Source of the DNA: Alphaproteobacteria bacterium
GTDB taxonomy: Bacteria > Pseudomonadota > Alphaproteobacteria > Micropepsales > Micropepsaceae
Direction of reading: 5' to 3'
NCBI GenBank assembly: GCA_013389115.1
Contig: JACADY010000043.1
Location: forward strand, 17,731-81,730
Length of the DNA: 64,000 bases
A program made the translations under genes and the position numbers. Shown here in pieces: positions 43,062-53,329 of the stretch (positions are counted from its first letter, which is position 1; every line of letters starts with the position of its first letter). The notes under the pieces were generated by a model. The model did no database searches. It saw only the letters and a list, made by a program, of their open reading frames with translations, and had not been told where the DNA came from.

Positions 43062-43119
43062 GGGTTAGCAGGGCATATCTTCAATGAATATCGCCGCGCC
43101 ACTCTCTCTTTGTATTGTC

Positions 43120-43186
43120 GCAACGTTTACGCGGAAAACCGGTGCCATCCCCGCCGTTGCGGGGACATGCTTTTTGCGCACGTTGC
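43120..43186. repeat. Palindromic intergenic repeat copy 2
   Basis: GCAACGTttacGCGgAAAAccggt...CCCCGCCgttGCGGGGA...TTTTtGCGcACGTTGC. Confidence 0.5.
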
Positions 43187-43201
43187 TCTGACTGCTGGGC
43201 T

Positions 43202-43855
43202 CTAACTGCTGGCTTCCAGCCGCGCGCGGATGTCCTTAAACACGTCCTCGAACTTCTTGGCCGTCAGCCTGCCCGTGTTCGTGTTGTAGCGCGAACAATG
43301 AAAACTATCGATGAGGAGGAGCCCGCCCGCCAGTTCGTGAACGGCGCCATGGGCGAAGGGCGCCGCCTTCAGCTTTACCCCCAGAACGGCGCAGACGCTC
43401 TCATGCGCGATGCGGCCAAGGGCAAGCACGATCCTGAGGCGCGGAAGCTGGGCCAAGCGATAGGCGAGGAATTGCCGGCAGGTGGCGATTTCCGCCCGTT
43501 CGGGCTTGTTCTGCGGGGGCACGCAGCGCACGGCATTGGTAATGAGCGTATCGATGAGCGTGAGACCGTCATCCGCGCGCTCCGCATAGGTGCCGCGGGC
43601 AAAGCCATATGCGAGGAGCGTGGCGTAGAGAAGCTGTCCGGCGAAGTCGCCGGTGAAGGGGCGGCCGGTGCGGTTGGCGCCGCGCAAGCCCGGGGCGAGG
43701 CCCACGATGGCCAGCCGGGCCTTTTCCTCGCCAAAGGAGGGAACGGCGCCGTTGAACCAGTCCGGCTCGGCAGCAGAGTTTTCCAGCCTGAAGGCGGCAA
43801 GGCGAGGGCAGAGGCCGCAATCCTTCGGCGGCTCGGCCGGGGCTTGCGGGCGCAC
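43202..43855 (-). CDS. Uracil-DNA glycosylase, family 5 (UdgB-like)
   Basis: GLAPGLRGANRTGRPFTGDFAG and HCSRYNTNTGRLT motifs. Confidence 0.85.
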   Translation of the reverse strand: MRPQAPAEPPKDCGLCPRLAAFRLENSAAEPDWFNGAVPSFGEEKARLAIVGLAPGLRGANRTGRPFTGDFAGQLLYATLLAYGFARGTYAERADDGLTLIDTLITNAVRCVPPQNKPERAEIATCRQFLAYRLAQLPRLRIVLALGRIAHESVCAVLGVKLKAAPFAHGAVHELAGGLLLIDSFHCSRYNTNTGRLTAKKFEDVFKDIRARLEASS

Positions 43856-44437
43856 CTAGCGCTCGTCGGTGGCGCGGTCGCCGTTGACGTAAGACTGCGT
43901 GCGCTGGTTCGGTTCACGCGCGATGAAGGGGCGCAGGTCGTCAAGCTCGATGAACATGTCGGCCTGGCGGCGCAAATCGTCGGACACCATGGGCGGGGAG
44001 GAGCGGATGGTGGAGACGACGCTGACGCGGCGACCCTTGCGCTGGAGCGCCTCCACGAGGCGGCGGAAGTCGCCGTCGCCCGAGAAAATGATGAGGTGAT
44101 CGACGGTCTCGGCCATTTCCATGGCATCGATCGCAAGCTCGATGTCCATGTTGCCCTTCACCTTCCGGCGGCCGAGCGCGTCGGTATATTCCTTCACCGG
44201 CTTCGTCACCATCGTGTAGCCGTTATAGTCGAGCCAATCGATCAGCGGGCGGATGGGCGAGTACTCCTCGCTCTCGGCCAATGCCGTGTAGTAGAAGGCG
44301 CGAACGAGCACGCCACGCTTGCCGAACTCGGTCAGCAGCTTCTTATAGTCGATGTCGAAGCCAAGCGCCTTGGCCGCGCCGTAGAGGTTGGAGCCGTCAA
44401 TGAAAATGGCGGTTCGCTCTTGGGGATAAAATCGCAT
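43856..44437 (-). CDS. NYN domain (LabA/DUF88) protein
   Basis: ERTAIFIDGSNLYGAAKALGFDIDYKKLL...VKGNMDIELAIDAMEMAETVDHLIIFSGDGDF; internal start 44437. Confidence 0.93.
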   Translation of the reverse strand: MRFYPQERTAIFIDGSNLYGAAKALGFDIDYKKLLTEFGKRGVLVRAFYYTALAESEEYSPIRPLIDWLDYNGYTMVTKPVKEYTDALGRRKVKGNMDIELAIDAMEMAETVDHLIIFSGDGDFRRLVEALQRKGRRVSVVSTIRSSPPMVSDDLRRQADMFIELDDLRPFIAREPNQRTQSYVNGDRATDER

Positions 44438-44551
44438 CGTACTATCTCCGTCATCTGAAATGCGTCGGGGGGTATTTCCAAGAAGGATGTGGTTTGCCCT
44501 AATGACGTTCTCAAGCCAAGCACGTTGTTCTCGTGTCTGTGGGAGGCGCAA

Positions 44552-45052
44552 ATGAACGCGCAGGCGATCATCGCGCTCGGCGCCAATTTGCCCTCCGAAG
44601 TCGGGGCTCCCGCTCAGACACTGCGATCCGCTCTCAATCGCCTCGCTGGGCGCGTGAACGTGCGCGCCGTCTCGCGGTTCTATGCGACGCCCGCCTTTCC
44701 GCCCTCTGATCAGCCGCCCTTCGTCAATGCGGCGGCGCTCATTGAAACCGCGCTTTCGCCCCACGCGCTCCTTGATCTCTGCCTGGACACCGAAGCCGCG
44801 TTCGGGCGCGAGCGGCGTGTCAGTTGGGGCCCGCGGACACTTGACCTCGACCTCATCGACTATGGCGGACTGGTCTTGCGCGAGGAACGGCTGACCCTGC
44901 CACACCCTTCGGCAAGTTCGCGGGATTTCGTCCTCGTCCCGATCCGGGACATTGCGCCGGCGTGGCGGCATCCCGGGACAGGGGAGGAGATCGGCCAACT
45001 CCTGGAAAAGCTGGGTGTGAGGGGACTTGCGCTTGCACTAGAGATGGATTAA
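44552..45052 (+). CDS. folK: 2-amino-4-hydroxy-6-hydroxymethyldihydropteridine diphosphokinase
   Basis: IIALGANLPSEVGAPAQTL...WGPRTLDLDLIDYGG...LPHPSASSRDFVLVPI. Confidence 0.95.
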   Translation: MNAQAIIALGANLPSEVGAPAQTLRSALNRLAGRVNVRAVSRFYATPAFPPSDQPPFVNAAALIETALSPHALLDLCLDTEAAFGRERRVSWGPRTLDLDLIDYGGLVLREERLTLPHPSASSRDFVLVPIRDIAPAWRHPGTGEEIGQLLEKLGVRGLALALEMD

Positions 45053-45088
45053 TCAGATTGTTTCCAAACTCGCTTGAAGGAGCTGCCG

Positions 45089-45472
45089 ATGGCGCGTGTC
45101 ACGGTCGAAGATTGCGTGGACAAGATCCCAAACCGGTTCGAACTGGTGCTGGTCGCCGCGCATCGCGCCCGTGCGCTTTCAGCCGGGGCGGCGCCGCTCG
45201 TCGATCGCGACAACGACAAGAATCCGGTCGTCTCGCTGCGTGAGATCGCGGCGGAGGAACTCACGCCGCCCGAACTGCACGAGGAGCTGGTGAAGAGCCT
45301 TCAGCGCCATTCGCAGATCGAGGAAGTGCCGAGCCTCAGCCCGCTCGTCACGGAAGCCGAAGACGTCATCGAGGACGTCAAAATGTCGGAAGAGGATTTC
45401 CTTCGCGCCATCAGCGTGGAGACCGAGCGCCGCGAAGAGGCGGAGGATGATTCCGGCGAAGGGGATCTTTAA
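45089..45472 (+). CDS. rpoZ: RNA polymerase omega subunit
   Basis: [33 protein letters not shown]. Confidence 0.98.
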   Translation: MARVTVEDCVDKIPNRFELVLVAAHRARALSAGAAPLVDRDNDKNPVVSLREIAAEELTPPELHEELVKSLQRHSQIEEVPSLSPLVTEAEDVIEDVKMSEEDFLRAISVETERREEAEDDSGEGDL

Positions 45473-45547
45473 GCCACCCAGTCCGGCGCGAAACGCATCC
45501 GGCTTTGGTCTGTCTCCTCCCGCCCGGCGCGGGACCAATCGCGCGCG

Positions 45548-47689
45548 ATGCTGCAGGCAGGTCTTGCCATGATGCGGCAGTATGAGCTCGTCGAGCGCGT
45601 CAAATCCTATGACCCTGATGCCGATGAGGCGCTGCTCAATCGCGCCTATGTGTTCTCCATGAAGGCGCATGGAACGCAAACGCGCGCGTCGGGCGATCCT
45701 TATTTTTCCCACCCGCTCGAGGTTGCGGGGATCCTGACAGACCTCAAGCTCGATACCGCCTCGATCGTGACGGGACTCCTTCACGATACGATCGAGGACA
45801 CCGCCACAAGCTACGAAGACATCGAACGCAGTTTCGGGCCGGAGATCGCGCAGCTCGTCGATGGCGTAACGAAGCTCGGCAAGCTCGAATTGGTATCGGA
45901 GCGCACGAAGGACGCGGAGAATTTCCGCAAGCTCCTCCTTGCGATGTCGAACGATATTCGCGTGCTGCTCGTCAAACTTGCGGACCGCCTGCACAACATG
46001 CGCACGCTGAGCTTCATCCCGCGGCCGGAAAAGCGCCGGCGCATCGCCGAGGAGACGATGGAAATCTATGCGCCTCTGGCGGGGCGCATGGGTATGCAGG
46101 ACGTACGCGAGGAACTGGAAGACCTCGCCTTTAGCGAGCTCAATCCGGACGCCCGGGAATCGATCATCAAGCGCCTCGAATTCCTGCGCGCGGAATCGGG
46201 CGACCGGGTGACGAAGGTCACCGACACGATCAAGCCCACACTCGCCAACGAAGGCGTCGAAGCCTGGGTGACGGGGCGGCTCAAGCGGCCCTTCTCGATC
46301 TGGAAGAAGATGGAAGAGAAGAGCATCTCGTTCGAGCAGCTCTCCGATATTTTCGCATTCCGGATCGTCGTTGAAGATGTTCTTGACTGCTATCGCGCGC
46401 TCGGTGTTCTCCACACGCAATGGTCGACCGTGCCCGGGCGCTTCAAGGATTATATCTCGACACCCAAGCCGAACAATTACCGCTCGATCCACACGACCAT
46501 CATCGGCCCTGAGAAGTCGCGCGTCGAAATCCAGATCCGCACGAAGGAAATGGATGAAGTGGCCGAGCGCGGCGTCGCGGCGCACTGGGCCTATAAGGAC
46601 AAGACGCGCGGGACACTGCCGGGGAGCCCCTATGCGTGGCTGCGCTCGCTCGTCGACATGATCGAGCAGGGGGATGCGCCGGAAGAGTTTCTTGAACACA
46701 CGAAACTCGAACTCTTTCAGGATCAAGTCTTCTGCTTCACACCCAAAGGCGCACTCATCACGCTGCCGCGTGGCGCCACGCCGATCGATTTTGCCTATGC
46801 GGTGCATACGGAGCTGGGGAACACCTGTGTCGGTGCGAAGGTGAACGGACGGCACGCACCGCTGCGCACCGTCTTGCGCAATGGCGATGAGGTGCAGATC
46901 CTCACCTCAAAGGCGCAGGTGCCTTCGGCGGCCTGGGAGGGCTTCGTCGCAACCGGCAAGGCGCGCGCCGCGATCCGTCGCTTCATCCGCAATGCCCAGC
47001 GCGGCGAACATATCCGCCTTGGCCGCAGTATCCTTGAAAAGGCGATGGCGGATGATGGCGAAACCTATGCCGACAAGGCGATCGAAGGCGCGGTCAGGCG
47101 CTTCAAGATGGGCAAGGGCGAAGACCTGCTCGCCGCGGTGGGCAACGGCACGCTGAAGGCCATCGATGTCGTCGATGCCATATTCCCCGGCAAGAAGCGC
47201 GACCGGCGCCCCTCCGGCGATCGCGGGCAGCCGCAGAGCCGCATTCCGATCAAGGGCCTCATTCCAGGGCTTGCCTATCACATCGCGGCCTGCTGCCATC
47301 CGCTGCCCGGGGATCGCATCGTCGGCATCATGGAGCCGGGAAAGGGCGTCACCGTCCATACCATCGACTGCGATTCGCTCGAGGCTCACCAGCAGGAACC
47401 GGAATTGTGGCTCGATCTTGGATGGGAGGCGCATGCGAGCGAGGCGCAAATTTCCGTCGGACGGATCGTCGTCGATCTGAAAAATGAGCCTGGTGCATTG
47501 GCGCAGCTCACGCTGGCGATCGCCAAGGCGAATGGCAATATCAGCAATTTGCGGATCACCGAGCGCAATCCCGCCTTCTTTCAGTTCATCGTCGATATCG
47601 AGGTGAACGATGCCAAGCACCTCACCAACCTCATGTCGGCCCTGAGGGCTTCGCCGCTCGTTGCGAGCGTTGATCGCGTGAAGGGCTGA
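45548..47689 (+). CDS. RelA/SpoT (Rsh) bifunctional (p)ppGpp synthetase/hydrolase
   Basis: HD domain GLLHDTIEDTATSYEDIE, synthetase, TGS and ACT domains; downstream of rpoZ. Confidence 0.97.
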   Translation: MLQAGLAMMRQYELVERVKSYDPDADEALLNRAYVFSMKAHGTQTRASGDPYFSHPLEVAGILTDLKLDTASIVTGLLHDTIEDTATSYEDIERSFGPEIAQLVDGVTKLGKLELVSERTKDAENFRKLLLAMSNDIRVLLVKLADRLHNMRTLSFIPRPEKRRRIAEETMEIYAPLAGRMGMQDVREELEDLAFSELNPDARESIIKRLEFLRAESGDRVTKVTDTIKPTLANEGVEAWVTGRLKRPFSIWKKMEEKSISFEQLSDIFAFRIVVEDVLDCYRALGVLHTQWSTVPGRFKDYISTPKPNNYRSIHTTIIGPEKSRVEIQIRTKEMDEVAERGVAAHWAYKDKTRGTLPGSPYAWLRSLVDMIEQGDAPEEFLEHTKLELFQDQVFCFTPKGALITLPRGATPIDFAYAVHTELGNTCVGAKVNGRHAPLRTVLRNGDEVQILTSKAQVPSAAWEGFVATGKARAAIRRFIRNAQRGEHIRLGRSILEKAMADDGETYADKAIEGAVRRFKMGKGEDLLAAVGNGTLKAIDVVDAIFPGKKRDRRPSGDRGQPQSRIPIKGLIPGLAYHIAACCHPLPGDRIVGIMEPGKGVTVHTIDCDSLEAHQQEPELWLDLGWEAHASEAQISVGRIVVDLKNEPGALAQLTLAIAKANGNISNLRITERNPAFFQFIVDIEVNDAKHLTNLMSALRASPLVASVDRVKG

Positions 47690-47691
47690 TC

Positions 47692-48252
47692 GTGGCGGAG
47701 GCGGCGCCCCTGGATGTAATCGCGCTCAGGCTTGTGCGGGTGTCGCAGCTCTTCAACGTGCTTGATCCAGCGCCCTTCCACGAAAAGGACCTCGACCCGG
47801 AGGCCGACCGCTTCATCTTCGAATGGGCGCAGGACATCGCCGATCGCCCCTTCCGGCTGCAGATCGAATTGCCACAGGCCGAACTCGAACAGCCGCTTTC
47901 GGGCTCGATCGAGGACGCCGTGCATCACCATTTTGCCGAACGCTATCGCTCGGAACGGCGCAAATTGCGGCACGAATTCTGGCGCGGCCGAATAAGCCTT
48001 CTCATCGGACTCTCGTTCCTTGCCGGCTGTCTCCTGCTGCGCCAGCTTGTGATCTCGCTGGGGCATGGGCCGGTCTATGAGATCCTCTCGGAGGGCTTGC
48101 TCATCATCGGGTGGGTCGCTATGTGGGGACCGGTTGAGATCTTTCTTTACGGCTGGTGGCCGATCGCTGGAAATTGCCGCCTGTTGTCGCGTCTTGCGGT
48201 GGTTCCCATCTCGCTTAAAATTTCTGGAACAACGAGGCCCGCAAATCCATGA
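47692..48252 (+). CDS. Conserved membrane protein of unknown function
   Basis: GTG start; [22 protein letters not shown] and [31 protein letters not shown] segments; between rsh and pyrE. Confidence 0.75.
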   Translation: MAEAAPLDVIALRLVRVSQLFNVLDPAPFHEKDLDPEADRFIFEWAQDIADRPFRLQIELPQAELEQPLSGSIEDAVHHHFAERYRSERRKLRHEFWRGRISLLIGLSFLAGCLLLRQLVISLGHGPVYEILSEGLLIIGWVAMWGPVEIFLYGWWPIAGNCRLLSRLAVVPISLKISGTTRPANP

Positions 48253-48857
48253 CGCCTGAACAAGTGCTGGGTGAGTTTCGCAAGAGTGGTGCGCTTCTCT
48301 CAGGGCATTTCATTCTCTCTTCCGGCCGGCACAGCGATACGTTCCTGCAAAAGGCGCTGGTCTTTCAGTATCCCAAGCGGACCGCAAAGCTCTGCAAGGC
48401 GTTGGCGGCCAAGATCCTTCAATCCGTGAAGGGACCCATCGATGCGATCGTGTCGCCCGCGGTCGGCGCGATCATCCCGGGTTATGAGCTTGCGCGCGCC
48501 ATGAACGTGCCGGCGCTCTATGTGGAGCGCGAGGACGGTCAGTTTCATCTCCGGCGGGGCTTCACCCTTGAAAAAGGCGCGCGCGTGCTCGTCATGGAGG
48601 ACATCGTCACGACTGGCCTCTCCTCACGCGAATGCATCGAGGCGATCAAGGCGACGGGCGCCAAGGTCGTCGCGGCCGCATGCCTCATCGACCGGTCGGG
48701 GGGGAAGGCGAGACTGGGCGTGAAGCTGATTTCACTCGCCCGGCTCAGCTTGCCAAGCTGGGAGGCCAACAAGTTGCCCGCGCATCTCAAAGATATTCCG
48801 GCCGTGAAGCCGGGCAGTCGCCATCTGACTGGCGATATGGTGGGGAGGCCGGCATGA
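48249..48857 (+). CDS. pyrE: Orotate phosphoribosyltransferase
   Basis: [26 protein letters not shown] motif; [15 protein letters not shown]. Confidence 0.97.
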   Translation: MTPEQVLGEFRKSGALLSGHFILSSGRHSDTFLQKALVFQYPKRTAKLCKALAAKILQSVKGPIDAIVSPAVGAIIPGYELARAMNVPALYVEREDGQFHLRRGFTLEKGARVLVMEDIVTTGLSSRECIEAIKATGAKVVAAACLIDRSGGKARLGVKLISLARLSLPSWEANKLPAHLKDIPAVKPGSRHLTGDMVGRPA

Positions 48858-49612
48858 GTTTTCCCCCCGCCTTGCGGCTCGGCGTCAATATCGACCATGT
48901 CGCGACGATCAGGAACGCGCGGGGTGGGCGGCATCCGGATCCCTTGCGGGCGGCTCTCATGGCCGCCGAGGCCGGCGCGGACGGCATTACGGCCCATTTG
49001 CGCGAGGATCGGCGCCACATCTCTGATGAGGACATCGCCAAGCTCGCGCGGGAAATCGACCGGCCGCTCAACCTTGAAATGGCGGCGACGGAGGAGATGC
49101 TGCGCATCGCTCTTCAGGCCAAGCCGCACGCCGTCTGCCTCGTGCCCGAGCGGCGCGAGGAGCGCACGACCGAGGGCGGGCTCGATGCCTCTGGACAGCA
49201 CAATCACCTCGCGCCGTTCATCCGCGCCTTGCGCGAGGCAGACATTCGCGTCTCGCTGTTCATCGAAGCCAATCCCGTTCAGCTTGACGCCGCAAAGGCG
49301 CTCGGCGCGCAAGTTGTCGAGCTTCACACGGGTGCCTACTGCGAGGCTGCGGCCCATGGTCAAATTCAGGAGCGGGACGCGGCTCTTGCCCGTATCGTCG
49401 CGGCGGCCGGGCGTGCGGCGGCGCTTGGGCTTGAGGTCCATGCGGGACATGGGCTCTCCTATGACACGGTGCAGCCGATCGCTGCCATTGGGCAGATCGT
49501 CGAGCTCAATATCGGGCACTTCATCATCGGCGAGGCGATCTTCACCGGGCTCAAACCCGCCATCGAACAAATGCGCCGGCTGATGGATGAGGCGCGGGCC
49601 GGGGTCACATGA
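48854..49612 (+). CDS. pdxJ: Pyridoxine 5'-phosphate synthase
   Basis: [50 protein letters not shown]. Confidence 0.98.
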   Translation: MSFPPALRLGVNIDHVATIRNARGGRHPDPLRAALMAAEAGADGITAHLREDRRHISDEDIAKLAREIDRPLNLEMAATEEMLRIALQAKPHAVCLVPERREERTTEGGLDASGQHNHLAPFIRALREADIRVSLFIEANPVQLDAAKALGAQVVELHTGAYCEAAAHGQIQERDAALARIVAAAGRAAALGLEVHAGHGLSYDTVQPIAAIGQIVELNIGHFIIGEAIFTGLKPAIEQMRRLMDEARAGVT

Positions 49613-50028
49613 TCATCGGGATCGGCAGCGATCTCATCGACATCAGGCGGGTGGAAAAGACGCTTGAGCGCTTTGGTTCTCGCTTCATCAACCGTATTTT
49701 CACGGAAACGGAACGGGCAAAGTCCGAAGGGCGGCGGCTGCGCGCGGCCAGCTATGCCAAGCGGTTTGCCGCAAAGGAAGCCTGTTCCAAGGCCCTCGGA
49801 ACGGGGTTCCGCAGGGGCGTCTTCTGGCGCGACATGGGGGTCATCAATCTCAAATCTGGCAAGCCGACCATGGCGTTAACGGGCGGGGCCTTCATCCGGC
49901 TGCAGGAGCTGACGCCGCCTGGCATGACGGCGCAGATCGATCTTTCGATCACGGATGATTTTCCCCTCGCGCAGGCCATCGTTATCATTTCGGCCGTTGC
50001 CGCGATGCCACCCCTCTCGCGCCATTGA
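49609..50028 (+). CDS. acpS: Holo-[acyl-carrier-protein] synthase
   Basis: [35 protein letters not shown]...[17 protein letters not shown]. Confidence 0.97.
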   Translation: MIIGIGSDLIDIRRVEKTLERFGSRFINRIFTETERAKSEGRRLRAASYAKRFAAKEACSKALGTGFRRGVFWRDMGVINLKSGKPTMALTGGAFIRLQELTPPGMTAQIDLSITDDFPLAQAIVIISAVAAMPPLSRH

Positions 50029-50128
50029 GGTAACGGAGTTTTCATTGGCTTGACTCAGCTTGCGAGCGAAGATTTCCATCGACCAATGGTTAGGGCCCGA
50101 TCCCCGCGGCCCCACGAGTGGATCGGCG

Positions 50129-50926
50129 ATGTCACAGGGTCCTGAAATACCGGCTGCCAGCGAGGCAACCGTCCATCATCCGCACTGGCAGGAGACCGCC
50201 AGGGAGCTGATCAAGACGATCGCCATCGCGCTTGGCATTGCGCTCGTCATCCGCACCTTCCTGTTCCAGCCGTTCAACATCCCCTCGGGGTCGATGGAAG
50301 ACACGCTGCTCGTTGGCGATTATCTGTTCGTCTCGAAATACACCTATGGCTATAGCCGCCATTCCTTCCCCTATAGTCTCGCGCCGTTCGAGGGGCGCGT
50401 CTTTGGCAGCGCGCCCAAGCGGGGAGACGTCGTCGTCTTCCGCCTGCCGTCCAATACGCAAGTCGATTACATCAAGCGCGTGATCGGGCTGCCCGGCGAC
50501 CGGATCCAGATGCGTGAGGGTATCCTCTACATCAACGATGAGGCGGCAAAGGTCGAGCAGGTCGGCGAATATGTGAAGCGGGGGGCGCAGGGCCAGGTGG
50601 TCCAGCGCGTCGCCAAGTATCGTGAGACCCTGCCGGACGGATTTACCCACTATATTCTTGAAATCTCTTCCCACTCCCCGACCGACAACACGCGCGAGTT
50701 CGTGGTTCCGACTGGCCACTACTTCATGATGGGCGACAATCGGGACGATTCGACCGACAGCCGGGTGTCACCGGAGCGGGACGGCGTCGGCTTCGTTCCT
50801 GCCGAAAACCTTGTCGGGCGGGCAGAAATCATATTCTTCTCCACCAATGGCAATGCGCGTCTCTGGGAAATCTGGAAGTGGCCGTGGGCGATCCGCTACG
50901 ACCGGCTCTTCACAGGCGTCGAGTGA
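50129..50926 (+). CDS. lepB: Signal peptidase I
   Basis: FNIPSGSMEDTLLVGDYLFVSKYTYGYS...YIKRVIGLPGDRIQMREG...MGDNRDDSTDSR. Confidence 0.97.
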   Translation: MSQGPEIPAASEATVHHPHWQETARELIKTIAIALGIALVIRTFLFQPFNIPSGSMEDTLLVGDYLFVSKYTYGYSRHSFPYSLAPFEGRVFGSAPKRGDVVVFRLPSNTQVDYIKRVIGLPGDRIQMREGILYINDEAAKVEQVGEYVKRGAQGQVVQRVAKYRETLPDGFTHYILEISSHSPTDNTREFVVPTGHYFMMGDNRDDSTDSRVSPERDGVGFVPAENLVGRAEIIFFSTNGNARLWEIWKWPWAIRYDRLFTGVE

Positions 50927-50933
50927 CCCTTCA

Positions 50934-51614
50934 GTGCTGAAGGCGCTCGAAGCGCGCCTTGGCCACACATTCTCAGATCCTGACCGTCTTGCGGTCGCAC
51001 TCACCCATGCCAGCCTCGGCGGCGAGGTGACGTATGAGCGCATGGAGTTTCTGGGCGATCGGGTGCTGGGGCTCCTCATCGCTGAAATCCTGCTCGAGCG
51101 CGACACGCAGGCCAGCGAAGGCGCGCTGGCGCCGCGGCTCAACGCACTCGTTCGCAAGGAAACCTGCGCCCGCGTTGCACGCGAGACGGGCATCGCCGAG
51201 GCGGTCCGCGTTTCGGGCTCCGAGCGCGATCCTGCTGGCCCCAAGACCGAGAATGTCCTTGCCGATGCGTGTGAAGCCGTGATCGCGGCCCTCTATCTCG
51301 ATGGTGGGCTCGGCGCGGCACGCCACTTCGTGCGCGAGGCCTGGCACGGCATTCTTCAGGAAGTCCAGGCGGATATGCGCGACCCCAAGACCTTGCTGCA
51401 GGAATGGTCGCAAGGGCGCGAGGGCGGCGCGCGCGGGACGCCCGTCTACACGATGACCGGCCGATCGGGCCCCGATCATGCCCCCGTTTTCACGGTCGAG
51501 GTCTCTCTCCCCGGGCTGCCAGTTGCGCAGGGCCGGGGCCGGTCAAAGCGGGAGGCCGAACAGGATGCCGCGCGCGCGCTCCTTGCGTCCACCGCAAAGA
51601 AGCCCCAAACCTAG
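50934..51614 (+). CDS. rnc: Ribonuclease III
   Basis: ERMEFLGDRVLGLLIAEILL...LADACEAVIAALYLDGG; GTG start at 50934 likely. Confidence 0.97.
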   Translation: MLKALEARLGHTFSDPDRLAVALTHASLGGEVTYERMEFLGDRVLGLLIAEILLERDTQASEGALAPRLNALVRKETCARVARETGIAEAVRVSGSERDPAGPKTENVLADACEAVIAALYLDGGLGAARHFVREAWHGILQEVQADMRDPKTLLQEWSQGREGGARGTPVYTMTGRSGPDHAPVFTVEVSLPGLPVAQGRGRSKREAEQDAARALLASTAKKPQT

Positions 51615-51618
51615 ATAC

Positions 51619-52560
51619 ATGAGCGACAACACAGCGACGCGATGCGGATTTGCCGCCATCATCGGCGCCCCCAACGCGGGCAAGTCGACCCTCGTCAACC
51701 GGCTTACCGGCACCAAGGTTTCGATCGTCAGCCCCAAGGTGCAGACGACGCGCACCCGCGTGCGCGGCATCATGATGGCTGGCGAGGCGCAGGCCGTGCT
51801 CGTCGATACGCCCGGCATTTTCGCACCCAAGCGCAAGCTCGATGAGGCGATGGTGAGCGCGGCGTTGGAAGGCGCAAGCGAGGCCGATGTCACCGTGCTC
51901 GTCGTCGATGCCGCCTCGCTCGCGGCGCATTCGGGTGGCCGGGCGGCGGAGGAGACACGCGCCATCATCGCCAAGCTCAAGGAGAGCAAACGCGACATCC
52001 TGCTCGTGCTCAACAAGATTGATCTGATGAAGCCGCCACAGCTTCTGGCGCTCGCGGCCGACTTGAACGCGTCCAACATCTTTGTTGAGACCTTCATGGT
52101 CTCGGCCGAGACGAGCGATGGCGTCGCAGCGCTGTCGCAGGCCATCGCGCGGCGGATGCCGCTTGGTCCCTGGCTCTATCCGCCCGATCAGGCGGCGGAT
52201 CTGCCGCAGCGGCTGCTTGCGGCGGAGATCACGCGGGAAAAGCTTTTCCTGCGCCTGCACGATGAACTGCCCTATGCCTCCACGGTCGAAACCGATTCCT
52301 GGTCTCAGCAGAAGGATGGCTCGGCGCGGATCGAGCAGACGATCTTCGTTGAGCGCGACAGCCAGAAGGCCATCGTGATCGGGAAGGGCGGTCAAAGCCT
52401 GAAGCAGATTGGCGCGAGCGCACGGGTCGAGATGACTTCCTTGTTCGGGCATCCGGTGCATCTCTTCCTCTTTGTGAAGGTGCGGCCGAACTGGGCGGAG
52501 GAGCCGGCGCGTTTCCGCGAGATGGGCCTTGCCTTCCCCAAGGCGCCACGGCGCGGCTGA
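51619..52560 (+). CDS. era: GTPase Era
   Basis: GFAAIIGAPNAGKSTLVNRLTGTKVSIVSPKVQTTR; KH domain. Confidence 0.98.
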   Translation: MSDNTATRCGFAAIIGAPNAGKSTLVNRLTGTKVSIVSPKVQTTRTRVRGIMMAGEAQAVLVDTPGIFAPKRKLDEAMVSAALEGASEADVTVLVVDAASLAAHSGGRAAEETRAIIAKLKESKRDILLVLNKIDLMKPPQLLALAADLNASNIFVETFMVSAETSDGVAALSQAIARRMPLGPWLYPPDQAADLPQRLLAAEITREKLFLRLHDELPYASTVETDSWSQQKDGSARIEQTIFVERDSQKAIVIGKGGQSLKQIGASARVEMTSLFGHPVHLFLFVKVRPNWAEEPARFREMGLAFPKAPRRG

Positions 52561-52561
52561 C

Positions 52562-53317
52562 ATGGAGTGGCAGGACAACGCCCTCATCCTTTCGGTGCGG
52601 CCGTTTCAGGAGACGGGCGTCATTCTCGAACTCATGTCGCGCCTGCATGGCCGGCATCTGGGCCTGGTGCGCGGCGGCGTTGGACGTGCGCTGCGGGGTG
52701 TGCTTCAGCCCGGCAATGGCGTCATGGCCTCCTGGCGGGCAAGGCTTGCCGATCAGCTTGGATCCTTCCAGGTCGAACTGACAGAGGAACGGGCGTCCGA
52801 CTTCCTGCACTCGCCGCTGCTGCTGGCGGGGCTGCAATCGGCTGCTTGCGTGCTTTCAGGCGCGCTGCCCGAGCGGGAGGCGCATGAGCCGGCCTATCTC
52901 GGCCTCACCGCTCTTCTCGATGCGGCGCGGGTGACGCGCGAATCCGATTGGGCCGGACTCTATGTGATGTGGGAGATGGGGCTCTTGTCGGAACTGGGCT
53001 TCGGGCTTGATCTGTCGCGCTGTACGGTCACGGGAGCGATGGATGATCTGACGCATGTCTCGCCGCGCACCGGGCGGGCCGTGTCGCGCGCGGCGGCGGC
53101 CCCTTATGCGGAGAAGCTGCTGAGGCTGCCCGCCTTTCTGCTGGGGCGGCAGGCCGGCGAGATCACCCCCGGCGACATCAGGGACGGATTGATGCTGACC
53201 GGTCATTTCCTCGAGCGCCATGTGCTGTGGCCGCATGAAAAACCACTGCCGCCCGTGCGGGCACGGCTTGCCGAGCTTGCCGCGGCAGGACCAGCGCCGG
53301 GTGCCGAATCGCGTTAG
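52562..53317 (+). CDS. recO: DNA repair protein RecO
   Basis: MEWQDNALILSVRPFQETGVILELMSRLHGRHLGLVRGG. Confidence 0.96.
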   Translation: MEWQDNALILSVRPFQETGVILELMSRLHGRHLGLVRGGVGRALRGVLQPGNGVMASWRARLADQLGSFQVELTEERASDFLHSPLLLAGLQSAACVLSGALPEREAHEPAYLGLTALLDAARVTRESDWAGLYVMWEMGLLSELGFGLDLSRCTVTGAMDDLTHVSPRTGRAVSRAAAAPYAEKLLRLPAFLLGRQAGEITPGDIRDGLMLTGHFLERHVLWPHEKPLPPVRARLAELAAAGPAPGAESR

Positions 53318-53329
53318 GACACGGGTACC

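Noticed and set aside
45179-46855. 558-aa minus-strand ORF
   Set aside because: Antisense to rpoZ and rsh; shadow ORF.
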